A DNA stretch of 64,000 nt from Owenia fusiformis (GCA_903813345.2 CAIIXF020000002.1:3880001-3944000), one strand, 5' to 3'; counted from the stretch's first letter, positions 12,126 to 24,299 are shown. Notes: generated from the letters alone by a model not told the origin. A program made the numbers and translations.

Positions 12126-13851
12126 AAGTATGATAAAGCCATTCAATACTACGAAGAGAGTCAGACCATGCGGAGATTGATCCACGGGAGCCATCCTCAT
12201 CCAGATATAGCGAGTTCATTGAATAATATTGGTAATACATATGATGATAAAGGTGAGTATGATAAAGCCATTCAATACCACGAAGAGAGTCTGATCACGA
12301 AGAGGTTAATCCACGGGAACCATCCTCATTCAGATATTGCGAGTTCATTGAATAATATTGGCAGTGCATATAGCAGTAAAGGTAAGTATGATAGAGCCAT
12401 TCAATACTACGAAGAGAGTCAGACCATGCAGAGATTGTTCTACGGGAATAATCCTCATCCAGATATTGCGAGTTCATTGAATAATATTGGCAGTGCATAT
12501 AGCAGTAAAGGTGAGTATGATAGAGCCATTCAATATTTCGAAGAAAGTCAGACCATGGAGAGATCGATCTACGGGAATAATCCTCATCCAGATATTGCGA
12601 GTTCATTGAATAATATTGGCAGTGCATATAGCAGTAAAGGTGAGTATGATAGAGCCATTCAATATTTCGAAGAAAGTCAGACCATGCGGAGATTGATCTA
12701 CGGGAATAATCCTCACCCAGATATTGCGAGTTCATTGAATAATATTGGCAGTGCATATAGCAGTAAAGGTGAGTATGATAGAGCCATTCAATATTTCGAA
12801 GAAAGTCAGACCATGCGGAGATTGATCCACGGGAGCCATCCTCATCCAGATATAGCGAGTTCATTGAATAATATTGGTAATGCATATGATGATAAAGGTG
12901 AGTATGATAAAGCCATTCAATACCACGAAAAGAGTCTGATCATGAAGAGGTTAATCCACGGGAATCATCCTCATTCAGATATTGCGAGTTCATTGAATAA
13001 TATTGGCAGTGCATATGGCAGTAAAGGTGAGTATGATAGAGCCATTCAATTACGAAGAAAGTCTGATCATGAAGAGGTTTATCCACGGGAACCATCCTCA
13101 TCCAGATATAGCGAGTTCATTGAATAATATTGGTAATGCATATGATGATAAAGGTGAGTATGATAAAGCCATTCAATACCACGAAGAGAGTCTGACCATG
13201 AAGAGGTTAATCCAAGGGAACCATCCTCATCCAGATATAGCGAGTTCATTGAATAATATTGGCAGTGCATATAGCAGAAAAGGTGAGTATGATAGAGCCA
13301 TTCAATATCACGAAGAGTGTCTTGCTATGATGAGATTGATCTACGGGAACCATCCTCATCCGCATATAGCGAGTTCATTAGGAAACATTGGAAGTGCATA
13401 CCGGTGTAAAGGTGAGTATGATAAAGCCATTCAATATCACGAAGAGTGTCTTGCTATGATGAGATTGATCTACGGGAACCATCCTCATCCGTATATAGCG
13501 AGTTCATTGGGAAACATTGGAAATGCACACCGGAGTAAAGGTGAGTATGATAGAGCCATTTGGTATCAAGACCAGAGTCTTGCCATGGAGAGATTGATAC
13601 ATGGGAATAATCCCCATCCTAACATTGCTTATTCCTTACACAACATCGGTATCGTTTACAGCTCCACACATCGATATTCTGAAGCACTCAAGTGTTACAA
13701 TGAAGCATATGCGATGTTTAAAAAGGTCCACGGAAACAATCCTCATCCTATTTTCAAAACAATCCTTCGTGCTATCAATGCAACTGAACAACTGTTAAGA
13801 AGATGTATATTGATTAGAAATGAGGTATATGCTTTTTTCAGTTCTCAGTAG
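12126..13851 (+). pseudogene. TPR-repeat protein (kinesin light chain / nephrocystin-3-like repeats), 3' part, frameshifted
   Basis: About 13 tandem units of 126 bp (42 aa), each with the TPR signature HPDIASSLNNIG.AY..KGEYD.AIQY.EES. Long-unit TPRs of this type occur in kinesin light chain and nephrocystin-like scaffold proteins. The first unit starts mid-repeat against the Gypsy LTR, so the N-terminus is missing here. Near 13050 a 2-base deletion (attcaattacgaag where other units have attcaatactacgaag) shifts the frame. Frame one stops at 13125-13127 and the second frame carries the repeats to a stop at 13849-13851. The last 60 residues diverge from the repeat and look like a genuine C-terminus. 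Either a pseudogene or an assembly error. No function is inferred beyond protein binding. Confidence 0.7.
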
Positions 13852-14445
13852 TAAATATTCAATTTCTCATACGAACTGCCATAAGATTCAAATATATTGT
13901 CTCTTAAACAACTCAATTTGTGCCAAGAATGATTGATTAAAAACACAACTATCAATTTGAAAAAGTCGGACTGAATTAAATATAAGTTGCATCAATATCG
14001 AATTCGATTCTACTGAGCGTCAATGAGGTCAGTGCATTCTAATACTCATAGCATCTCTCTGTTTCACCTGGAACATCACAGGGCCGAGAAAAAAGAGATG
14101 TCATGGTTTATCATGATGAGGTCAGTGTACATACAATACATTGTTACAGAATAAGTTAGAGTTCACATTGGAATATATTTTGATATGATTGCTAAACACA
14201 AATTCTGATATTGATACACAGTCTGAGTCAATGACTCATTGCTCATAATTAAATTAGATTCGAACATGACTGTATTCACGCCTTCTATAAACTGAAGACA
14301 AAGTCAATGCTTCAGCTGGGTTATATTCGAGATCATACAACCCAGTTAATACGTGTAATGTGTGACGTCATAACGGTGGGTCGTAGTAATGGCGGACCAT
14401 GATGAATATTCGAAAAAATTTGGCGAGTTTTCATGTTCGAATCGT
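13852..14445. other. Intergenic, no feature seen
   Basis: No coding frame. There is a possible 3' untranslated stretch after the TPR stop and nothing else I can support. Confidence 0.4.
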
Positions 14446-14615
14446 AATATAGACCTCAGAGCAGGGTTACTAGTTTCGAATAACACCCCGCTGGTCTCGG
14501 CACAAAAGCTTTCGAACCCCTCACTCCCTTCGGTCGTTCGGGGTACAGAAAACGTTTGTGCCGAGACCAGCGGGGTGTTATTCGAAACTAGAAACCCTGC
14601 TCTTTGGTCTATATT
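14446..14615. repeat. Near-perfect palindrome (foldback MITE)
   Basis: Arms of about 58 bases (from tagacctcagagcaggg to gtctcggcacaaa, and the complement) around a loop of about 48 bases holding a smaller hairpin (cgaacccctcactccc / gttcgggg). The arms differ at only a few positions. Confidence 0.85.
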
Positions 14616-15945
14616 TCTTAAATATTGCTCACATTTGCTTTATCCTATTTTTCCGTTCTTATCTGATTGGAATACTATCTTATGTGATAACAAACTGATG
14701 GGATCTATTGTACTTTATATTTTTACGTGTACGTTCGCAAAGAGGTTCTGACCAGCCCCCCCCCCCTCCTTATCTACTTAACAATCGTTTGTTAAAGTAG
14801 CTAAGGGGGACCATGGTCTTGAATTAAGACTAGATATGACTGAATTGTGTTAAATCTCCTAAAAATGCAAGCATCTTGATTCATTAGGTTCCCGTCGCTC
14901 TAATTTGGTCGTAGATGCAGTAAAACCCTCCTTTACACCTTTGACGTAAAAAAATCACTAATTTGATTTCAAACAAAAGTCACTGATTAAGTTTAATTTG
15001 ATCTGCATCTGTTACGAAAAGTTTCTATTTTATGTAACATATAAGGCTTTGTGCAATGTTGATTTTACACCAGACGCTTTTATGATCATACAGTGTTATT
15101 CACTGGCATGTAGCGGCCCTGATATCGATAAATTCTACACGCAATATAACCCGATTCTAGATGCTTGGTTAAAACTTTACACGAAAAAGCCTCGATATCC
15201 GGGCATTTACTCTTACACTGAACTGAAAATAGCATCGTCTAAACGTGTATGTCTTGGCTTCCGGGTAAGTTTATCAACATTTATACTCAATTGAAAGAGC
15301 AGTCGTGCTTATAAAGTGTACCAGTTTGATTGTTTTATATGTGTGTGTATTTATAATATGATAGCCTAGTAATACCGTGTCGTTAGAACAAGTGCTAGAT
15401 ATCGAACTGATGACCTGAAATTAGATTATTGGACTGATCGCGCATCTGATATTAGATGATTAATTTGCATTGAATCTGATATTAACTTGCAACCCAATAC
15501 CACAGTTTATTCCATGATGGTGAAATTCCCTGCAATCTGATTGGTCCACGTGACTTAAATATATTCTGTATTTACACTCACTTTCCTGTGTCAATGACGT
15601 CAGCGTTGGGATACGGTCCAGTATCCCAACGCCCCAGATTTCCATCCAGGATATGACTGTTACTGAAAAAATCAATGGCGATTACTTTACACCAACGCAT
15701 GCTTATCTTTGAATTTTGCTATAAATATCTGATTCAAATATCAGAAACGTATAATGTGATCACCACAATCAATAATTTTAAGAGGAAAAAAACGCAAACA
15801 AAAAGCAAACAACAAGGACATAAAGATTTTGAAGGAATATCTATGTAAAATATCTCTGAGGTGAGAAGGTTGATCTGTTTCTCCGGCCCCAAGCCAACGG
15901 ACTTGATTTAGGCGAGTTTTATATGGGTAATCATGGAATAAAAAC
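14616..15945. other. Intergenic; short hairpin and C-run only
   Basis: A run of 12 Cs at about 14755-14766 and a short hairpin at about 15605-15635 (gcgttgggatac / gtatcccaacgc). The plus-strand open stretch 14998-15294 (98 codons) matches nothing I recognise, so I do not call it a gene. Confidence 0.4.
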
Positions 15946-16081
15946 GTTATTCAATGATTTCTTGTGAAATACAGAAAATATTCTTCCCTTGAACGTCTGT
16001 ATTTCACTCTGCTAACGCATCGTGAAATACAACCTTCTCGGGAAGAATATTTTCTGTATTTCACTCGAATCATTGAATAAC
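15946..16081. repeat. Foldback element
   Basis: gttattcaatgatt and gaaatacagaaaatattcttccc on the left are mirrored by their complements ending in aatcattgaataac. Confidence 0.8.
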
Positions 16082-16553
16082 TTATAAAATACAATGACTT
16101 TACATTAGAATGATAACACGGCCTCATATTCTAATTCATTATACGTCCATTGCAGGCCAAAAATGTTTCAATGTGGATATTGTAATGCACACGATAATAC
16201 ATTCGATTCGTATATATTGATCATACGAACATGGAGATTTTCCTGTACACTTTTCCCAAACATGTGGAATAGACTAGATGCGATTAGAAATTATCTTGAT
16301 TTATCCTATGCCAAGTAGGGTTTTAGGGAGATAAGTTGGTAAGATATATCCCGTATCCTGATTTTGAGGTTTCCATATCAAGAACCTCCATATCTCCCGT
16401 CATATCTCCCGCTTCGGTGCATATCTTCCCGCTTCGGGGCGTATATTCCCGCTTCCAAAAAGTGGAAATGCAATAAAATGACTTTGCATATGAATGATTT
16501 GTTTATTTTTTACACCTTGTACTACTGAAAACTCTACTTGGTATAGGATAAAG

Positions 16554-16696
16554 CAGTTATGTACGGTCAGTTTGGATATTGGGTTCATCCCTCGTGAGAT
16601 ATGCACATCTACTTTCTGTCCCTACGGTACCTCAGGTAGATATGCATATCTCACTCTGGAAAAACCCCATATCCAAAACCTCCCAGTACATAACCC
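16554..16696. repeat. Foldback element, inverted relative of 8001-8141
   Basis: It carries the same palindromic words as 8001-8141 in the opposite orientation. It begins at gttatgtacggtcag and ends at gtacataac. Confidence 0.8.
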
Positions 16697-17290
16697 TTAT
16701 TTATCCCATGGTTACAAGGATATAGATCGAATATCACGTGAAGATAAAATTGATACGTGGATGAAGATATCATATTTTAGCAAACAATTCCCAAATCATC
16801 GAATATCACTTTTGAAACCATCGAATATCACTTTTTGAAAGGTGATATTCGATGGTTTCAAAAGTGATATTCGATGGTTTTGATTTTTTCAATTTTTTTT
16901 ATTAATTCAGCAAAACGATTGTTTATATATTTATTATATATTTTTATTTTTTGGGATCTTGTTTTTACGGCGTTCGCATTAAATACAAACCACTCTGTTA
17001 CGTCACGTATATGACGTTCGTTGAATTATCGCAATCAAAATCTCAGACGAAATGGAATTTCCATTGCAATTTATCTGACTATCCAATGTTCGCTGGATAA
17101 TAATTCCCAATGGGATAAACGGACAACCCTATGGTTTTTCAAAAATATCACTTATATCCACTCATGGATATCAATATCTTCACTCATTCGCTGCGCACTC
17201 GCGAAGATATCAATATCCACTCATGGTTATAAGTGATATTTTTTCAGAGCCATAGGATATTCCTATATTATTCCATAGTTAGCATGATAT
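16697..17290 (-). mobile_element. Composite foldback element, copy 1
   Basis: Two palindromes joined by AT-rich sequence. One is built on repeats of 'accatcgaatatcac' and its complement (about 16795-16880). The other is a 'tatccactcatggatatcaatatcttc' hairpin around an actcattcgctgcgcactcgcg loop (about 17130-17245), flanked by ccatagg motifs. The same arrangement occurs in reverse at 24300-24815. Confidence 0.7.
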
Positions 17291-17440
17291 CCATAGGATA
17301 ACATGTCAAAATAAAAACGGTATTTTTGAAATCAGTGGTAAAATATGATATTTTTGGCAAAGGAGGAGGGAAGTTAGTGCAACAGATTTTGGACAGTCAT
17401 ATGTTTGATTTTGGCCATTTCCTGGAGATTTAAACAGGTG

Positions 17441-17992
17441 CATATGTTAGGCGAGTGCATTAGCTCCAAGAAAATCACTTCTAGAGATGATAAAATAATT
17501 GTGACTTTGAGACAGGGTAGATGCAAACAACCCACCCACATTTTTTTTTCTGAAACGTTTTCCTGATTTTCAACCCCTTCCATCCCTGCTTTTTTAATTT
17601 TTCTTGCATTAATATGTAGCATTTTGACACAGATAATCCCTTAAAAGGAATAAATGATTCCTTTTAGATAAAGTGGAAAACAATATTTCCCATGTTATTT
17701 TCCCATAGGAAAAACCATTGCTTTCAGCTAAGTTTGGTCACCCATAATGGGTATCTTTAAAACCCCTGAAGGAATCACTTATTCCTTTAAAGTGGTTAAC
17801 TATGTGTCAAAATGCAACATATTGATGCAAGAAAAATTGAAAAAGCAGGGGTGGAAGGGGTCGAAAATTAGGCAAACATTTCAGAAAAAACATGTGGGTG
17901 GGTTGTTTGCATCTACCCTGTCTCAAAGTCGAAATTATTTTATCATCTCTAGAAGTGATTTTCCTGGGGGTAATGCATTGGCCTAACATATG
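17441..17992. repeat. Large imperfect palindrome, arms about 225 bp
   Basis: The left arm runs from catatgttaggc through gatagataaaat-type words to aaggaataaatgattcc. The right arm carries the complements in reverse order, ending gcctaacatatg. The spacer is about 100 bases. It could be a foldback transposon or an inverted duplication. Confidence 0.75.
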
Positions 17993-18053
17993 CAATTTCG
18001 TCCTTCTTTTCACTTAACCATAGCATACGGTGTTTTAGCCATGACATACATAG

Positions 18054-18190
18054 GGGTTATGCAATTGGAGGTTTTGGATACAGGGAATATCCCGAGGGAT
18101 ATACAATATATCTTCCCGAGGGACCAAGGGAAGATATATTATATATCCCTCGGGATATTCCCTGTATCCAAAACCTCTAAGTGCATAACT
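18054..18190. repeat. Foldback element
   Basis: gttatgcaattggaggttttggatacagggaatatcccgaggga and its complement face each other across about 45 bases. It is related at its ends to 8001-8141. Confidence 0.8.
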
Positions 18191-18199
18191 GTTGTATAT

Positions 18200-19500
18200 A
18201 GTTTAGCATGATATGTACTTCTTTCTGTAACTGGAATACGATTCTAATATACAAGCAGCACATACGTATTCCCGGGGAACCATAAATGTTTTGTGTAGGG
18301 TGTGGACATTTTTCTTTTCATTTCTCTAAAATCAGATTATTCTCATAAAATTCATACAAAGTTGGGCCTAAGCCTCTATTTTCGTATTCTGCATGTTAAG
18401 ATATTTATAATGTAAAACCTAAGAGATAAATTCAATGTCTTCAGTTGAGAATAAGTATAAGGTAAATGTGTGAATTCTGCTTGTTGTTGCACTATTTTTA
18501 TAATAAACAAGGTTCGATACGCAACACTGAATAGACTGCAGTCATAGCTTAGTTGTAAAGAAAACAAAAGAAGTTGGGACGTGGTCATGCTTGAATACGA
18601 TTTTGAATGTATCGCCGTTTACATTTGTTGAAATCGGCCTGTATTAATTTCAACAGGTGATCGGTGTACAAGGGCATATATTTGAGTTATTGGTTTAACG
18701 ATAAGTATGACCTATGAGTGGGTAATGTAAATACAAATGCATGAAACAAATACTCCAATGGCCTAATCTCAATTTTCCTGCATAAACTATTACATTGAAA
18801 TGATGGTCATTTGCTCTCTAACTTCCGCACCGCATACGTAACTTCGTAACAATTCAATAAGCCAAGACAGGACCGCTATAATCGCTACATGCCAGTGGTT
18901 ATTGAATACTTTGGGATTTATGTTCGCCATCTCGAAAATCGTTATTTGTAAAATTAAGAAAACAATTAGAATTATTAGAACCCGTTCAAGTTTTTATTTT
19001 TATTTTCAAAATAACCTTCTACAACAAAATTTAATTTTCCTTTTTAATATGCAATTATAATTTCGGAAGGTAACTAAAATCATGCACCGAGCCCGAGATG
19101 GAGATAAGCAGATTATTAGTTCATTCACGTTTTAAAAGGTTTTTGAACATTGATCATCGAGAATTGTAATAGAGTAAAAGCATAATAGGTCAGAATAGAA
19201 CAAATCCATATTTTGATAACTTGTTTGAGTGATGTCATGGATGTGAATACCATGAGTTGTGGCATTGTTGCATCATTGCGCAGTTATGTTCCAACTTCAT
19301 GTTTAGCACTTTCAATTTCTCTCGAATTTCAACTGCAAAGTCGCGTTATTATTTCAAATTTTGAGTATTTTACCAAGCCGAATGTATGGTATTCTTTAGA
19401 AATTGCAGTCTCTCTCCTTACATACTCTTAACGAAAACAGTATTCCCTGTACGAGTTGATTCGGTAATAGTTCACTATTAATTGAATTTTTGCATTTATG
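18200..19500. other. Intergenic, no feature seen
   Basis: AT-rich, with no convincing coding frame, palindrome or array. Confidence 0.4.
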
Positions 19501-20970
19501 TAAAAAAATTTCATACAAGTTAGTTAGTTAGTTAAATATTTATTATAGTGTCACAGGCTATACATGGTGCAAACATTATACATTTACAAAAAAGGCAATA
19601 GCCCCCAGCCGTCACCGGCTTATGAGACACTTTTTATATCAAAGTATTTACTGTATTTGTTGAGATTGTTTTGTGCGATTCAGTTCATTGATAGTTCAGT
19701 TTCGATAGAATTTAAGAATAAGTGTATCAATGCGTATGTTGACGTTATTTTGTGCCATTCAGTTCATTGGTTTTTCAGCTTCAATGTTGATTCAAAAATG
19801 AGTCGAATGTTTTTAGTTAATACTCATGTTGCGCAAATAAGTCCATGTGTTTCTTTTCATTTACAAAAAATAATCCTTTTTGTTGGTTCAATAGTCCTGC
19901 AGCAAAGAAACGAGCTTATTAGCCTATAACTTTCAATACTAATTATGAGGTACATGTTACGCAGTTGAATGTTCAAGATCAACTGGATGTAAACAATGGT
20001 ATTACTGTAGTACAGTGACCAAGGGCAAAATACACATGTCAGTTGTTAAGCCTTTGTGTATAATTCATCCATAGCCCTAATATGGGGGGGGTGATAGTCA
20101 TTTTGGAGGACCGGTCATTTTCCTGAGAGAGCGCACTAAGTATTCCTGCTGTAGTTGTTCCCTAGATTTCCTGGTGTCAATATAAACATTGGGGAATTTT
20201 GCTGAATATTTGAGGCGATGTTTCAATTTCAGTATACATATTTTATCTCTCTGTGATGTCAAGGCTACAAACACGATACCGGGTCGGTCATGTTGAGATG
20301 GTAGTCTTTTGACAGCTTCAGGGGTAGTTTCAATTTTGTCATCAATCGATAGTTCACCAAAAAGTTCATTCACAGTTTGAGCCAATTCCGACGTTTGATC
20401 CAAATTTTTAATCACAACATAATTGTCCTCAGTTTCAGTTACATTTGAATTCACTGATTTAGATTTGTAGTTACCTTCATCTCGATTTTCCAAAATATCC
20501 AAACGAGAGTGTATATGTTCAATGTTTTTACGTAAAGTACAAATCTCATTGTCCATCTTCAGCTTTAGCTTTGATATTTGACTGTCTAAAATGTCCACAA
20601 GTTGTTGTCGCTGTAAGTCCATTTGTTGTAAAACTCGATTCGTACTGTCCATTAAATCCTCCACTTTTTGTTGTAATGCTACTATAACTGTCTTTATATC
20701 ATCCGTGGTACAGGTAGTTGTATTGTGATTGCTATTCAAATTTGAAATGTTACTTATTGCGGGAATATTACATGTGGAAGCCATATTGGATTTGACTACA
20801 TTTTCTGTTGGCCTTGTTGAAATTTTTGGAGGCTGTCCTGCTGTTTCTTGTTTAGTTTTCCTTGAAGGTTTAGGCTTCCCCATAGTCTTGGTACCTTCAT
20901 ACAATAGTCCAATAGGGTAAATCAGGATAATTCTACATAAACACAGGTAAATCTGACAAAATCTTGACAC
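19500..20970 (-). mobile_element. LINE-type retroposon relic: ORF1 and 3' end, no reverse transcriptase
   Basis: On the minus strand an ORF1-like frame (20970-20098) is followed within about 600 bases by AATAAATATTT and a TAACTAACTAACT tail (complement of 19525-19550). A short tandem tail of this kind is a common LINE 3' end. No RT or endonuclease sequence lies between them. The element seems to be an internal deletion derivative that keeps ORF1 and the 3' end. Confidence 0.55.
20098..20970 (-). CDS. ORF1-like protein of a non-LTR retroposon (coiled coil plus RRM-like domain)
   Basis: A 290-codon frame from ATG at 20970. A start at the internal MGKPKPSRKTK (about 29 codons in) is more natural, because it begins with the basic, Lys/Arg/Pro-rich segment usual for such proteins. 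A Ser/Thr/Asn-rich stretch follows, then a coiled coil (about residues 90-160, with LQQKVEDLMD and LRKNIEHIHSRLDILENRD), then an alpha/beta domain beginning NYVVIKNL with the motif RPGIVFVALTSQRDKICIL. This resembles the RRM-like domain of L1-type ORF1 proteins common in invertebrate genomes. These bind RNA and act as chaperones in retrotransposition. It ends early, after MTGPPK, so the C-terminal part may be lost. A domesticated host gene is possible but less likely. Confidence 0.5.
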   Translation of the reverse strand: MSRFCQIYLCLCRIILIYPIGLLYEGTKTMGKPKPSRKTKQETAGQPPKISTRPTENVVKSNMASTCNIPAISNISNLNSNHNTTTCTTDDIKTVIVALQQKVEDLMDSTNRVLQQMDLQRQQLVDILDSQISKLKLKMDNEICTLRKNIEHIHSRLDILENRDEGNYKSKSVNSNVTETEDNYVVIKNLDQTSELAQTVNELFGELSIDDKIETTPEAVKRLPSQHDRPGIVFVALTSQRDKICILKLKHRLKYSAKFPNVYIDTRKSREQLQQEYLVRSLRKMTGPPK

Positions 20971-21266
20971 AGTTTATACAATATGTCCAGTAGCTAAGTG
21001 ACCTTGACTGTAAAAATCACAAGCATATTGAAACTATAGCAATGACAGGGCAACTTTGTATTTGCTTACTTTGCTTGTGTTTAAGGTAGTCGGAAAGAAA
21101 ATGAATTTTTTTCTCTCTGAATATGATGAATTCAGTCGATATATTACTATATAATGTACACACTTTTTCTTCATAGTCTGTGCTATACTTAATCTTAAGC
21201 TTGCTATTTTGTAGTTTATATCTATCAATCGTATTAATTGCTATTACATGTTTTAGACAAACTGTA

Positions 21267-21490
21267 ACTGTTCCACAACTTATTACTTTGGTGGAACGTC
21301 AATGTAACAAAATGAGTGAACTTCCTTGATATATGTCTTATTTTGCGATTTAAAAGCACTTTTTCAAAGCTTGATTAAATTTTCTAGCTTTCTGTGAAAT
21401 TATAATCTGCAACTTTAAATCGAGAAAACAAAAAAATCATATACAGAAAGTTATCCATTTTGTTACATTGACGTTCCATCAAAGTAACTA
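21267..21490. repeat. MITE-like inverted-end element (family of 42588)
   Basis: Ends actgttccacaact...ggaacgtcaatgtaacaaaatg and the complement catttt...gttacattgacgttcc...agtaactag. The longer relative at 42588-43108 has the same ends. Confidence 0.75.
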
Positions 21491-21784
21491 GTTTTGAAAA
21501 TGTGTGTAAAGCGATTTATTTTTGCTTTACTGGATGAACATGTAGCGACTTGATGTTTCTACATTTTGGGTCATAAATAAATGAGCCATTTCGATACCAT
21601 GGTGGTTTGAACACCCATCGTTGCTAGATGTCTAGATACAGTACATATCCAATATGTATAGTTTACATATTTATACTCTCACCCACTGATGCATGGCCTC
21701 TTGAAAATTCTTTTTATTTTAACATGTGAAATCCTCACAGCAAACCCAACTAATTATTTATGACCTAAAGTGTAAGTACAGTTT

Positions 21785-21900
21785 AACATTACGCGGATCT
21801 ACGAGTGCACGTGTCTCGTAGACGTAGACCCTTATTTGGCACCACGCAATTGTTTTTAGAATTGTCTTTTGATAACATTTTGTATGATATTATAAACTAG
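21785..21900 (+). repeat. Interspersed repeat, inverted partner of 24905-25022
   Basis: It begins with cggatctacgagtgcacgtg, then agacccttatttggcacca and attttgtatgatatt. The same words occur in complement at 24905-25022. Confidence 0.75.
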
Positions 21901-22029
21901 GCAATGGGTGTCCGACTCCAGCCGATCTGAACACGCTATTTCGTATAACTGCAATGCATTAAATAGCCAACAACCCTTCCAAGGGCACTTGTTCAATGGT
22001 TGCCAAGGTGACAACTTGTCTCTATAGAA

Positions 22030-23790
22030 TGAAACTAATACCTTGCAAAGGAGTGGTACCGATATGGAGAACTGAATTCAACAATGTTTTTCTCTTAAAC
22101 CAATCTTTGAAAACATTCTGTAAAAAACACGGTATTTTATGTAATGTTGGCTGATAGACAACAATTTAATGCGAAAATTATTTAGAAATATTTTAGTACC
22201 CCTGACAGTTTGAATGATGCAGTCGTGTTTTTACTCTATATTTGCAATGGAACAACCATTCTTATTGAAATTTTCAAGATTTATTCTAGAGACAATTTCC
22301 AACATGGAGAATAAATATTTTATCAAGAGGATTGGTATTGAGAACTGAATTCAACAATGTTTTTCTCTTAATGTAATGTTGACTGATTGACAACAATTTA
22401 ATGCGAAAATAATTTATATGTATTTTATATAACTGTTTTTTAACATTTTTGTTTTTAGTGCAATTGTTTTTTGTCCCTTTTTACCATTTCCTGAGAATGA
22501 AATAAAACATCTTTCCCAAGCTTGTTCGAACAAAATAGCACATAAAACATTTTCTTACACTTCCCAATATTATAGTTGTACAAAGGAAATTTTATTTGAT
22601 TTAACAAAAAGTATTCAAAAAATTAAAACAAGAACCCCCGAAATAGATAAAAACTTAGATAAACCTTTGATTTAATTTTTTCATTTCATTTTTAAATCAA
22701 CCAAACTTTCCTGCAATATTGAGAGACATAAACACGTTGTGTTAATGTCGTTTTGTTCCAATGAGGTTCGGATAGATGTTTCATTTCATTCCGAATATAT
22801 GATACCAAGAACAAAAGAAGTGTCCGATGTGTTTTCTAAAACAATATAGAGAAAAGTATATACTATGTCTATTTAAGATTATATTGTTACCATTCAAAAT
22901 ATGACCATTACATTGACAATGTGTAAAAGTTTCAAAACCTTTTTGATGACTGGTTTAGGAGAAACGTGTGTTCAAAAAGTTCGCCATATCGATACCCATC
23001 CTTTCCAATGTTATGATTTTGACAGGCTTTTTTTCAAAAACGCTTTTCTGTCAATAAAATACACGTTTTTGCTTCAATAATTGAACTTTTAACGTCATTT
23101 CTAAGATTGCCAAGCCATTGAATTGTTGGCTGACTAAAGTCTTTCCAGATATATTTGTTGCCATATTAATAATTATGGCAACGACTTCGTTAAAATAATT
23201 TTTTCCATTTTGGAAACTTTCTCCACAATAAAATATGAAAATTTCAATAAGAATGGTTGTTCTTTTGGAAATATGGAGTAAAAACACGACAGCATCATCC
23301 AACCTGTCCGGGGTACTATATAACTGTTTTTGTTAAAAAATTTTGTTTCTTCAGTGCAATTGTTTTTGCTCCTTTCTACCAATTCTTGAGCATGAAATAA
23401 AGTGTCTATCTGAACCTTGTTGGAACAAAATAGCATATACAACATGTTTTTAGACTTTTTAAAATCAACCAAAATTTCCTTTGTACAATTACACTACTGA
23501 GAGAACTAAACATGTTGTGTTAATGTCGTTTTGTTCCAATGAGGTTCGGAAAGATGTTTCATTTCACTCTGGAAACATGATACCAAGAACAAAACAAGTG
23601 TTTGATGTGTTTTCTACAACAATATAGATGAAAGTATGTATATATTTTTCAAATTATATTGTTACCATTCAAAAGATGACCATTAAATTGACGATGTGTT
23701 AAATTTTTAGATTTATTTTATGGCTGGTTTGAGAGAAACGTGTGTTCAAAAAGTTCTCCATATCGATACCACTTCTTTGACCCTTGCAAG
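22030..23790. repeat. Complex direct and inverted repeat block
   Basis: The outer ends are an inverted pair (ccttgcaaaggagtggtaccgatatggagaac at about 22052, complement at about 23750-23795). Inside, 22425-22560 and 22685-22995 recur as direct repeats at 23318-23450 and 23460-23775. Another segment (tactctatatttgcaa...tattgaaattttc, about 22235) recurs inverted at about 23225-23290. No coding frame. Probably nested copies of one non-autonomous element. Confidence 0.65.
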
Positions 23791-24299
23791 AAGTTTCATT
23801 TGCAATATGTTCTTTTAGTGATTTGGTATATTTTGGGTGATTTCGAAGGAATTTGTTTTGCATTGTGTGAAAAAACTCAATGCATTGAGCTAACTCATTC
23901 CACTCAGGCGGTGTCCTAAACTTAGCACTCAATTCTGCAAATCTCGTGAAAAGGTTAAAACAACACTTTTGAGGAATGATGATTAATGCACAATGCACTG
24001 AGTCCAGGGCCTAAATCCTTAATTATTGTATGACTGCTAGAGTTCTAGTATTCTGAATGGTTAGTGTGATGCCATGTATTCAAAGACACCGCAGTAAAGT
24101 CTACACTTTCATGCATTCTTGAGAAACATGTATTGCCCTACGTATTGCTGGCTAATCGATTTTGAACATAGGGAATACCCAGCAATGATATAATAACACA
24201 AACGTTTCAATATGTTACCGGCCATTGCCTTTTTATTTTACTTTAGTTCATTTTGTATTACCCTTTATGCAATGCACTGTTCGCTTGATATGATATCCA

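Noticed and set aside
12295-12885. Minus-strand frame of 196 codons
   Set aside because: Antisense shadow of the TPR units.
14998-15294. Plus-strand open frame of 98 codons as a gene or exon
   Set aside because: No recognisable domain, no supporting neighbouring exons, and a composition like the flanks.
16803-16878. Hairpin as a possible microRNA precursor
   Set aside because: The perfect repeated words (accatcgaatatcac) belong to a repetitive foldback element present again at 24640-24720.
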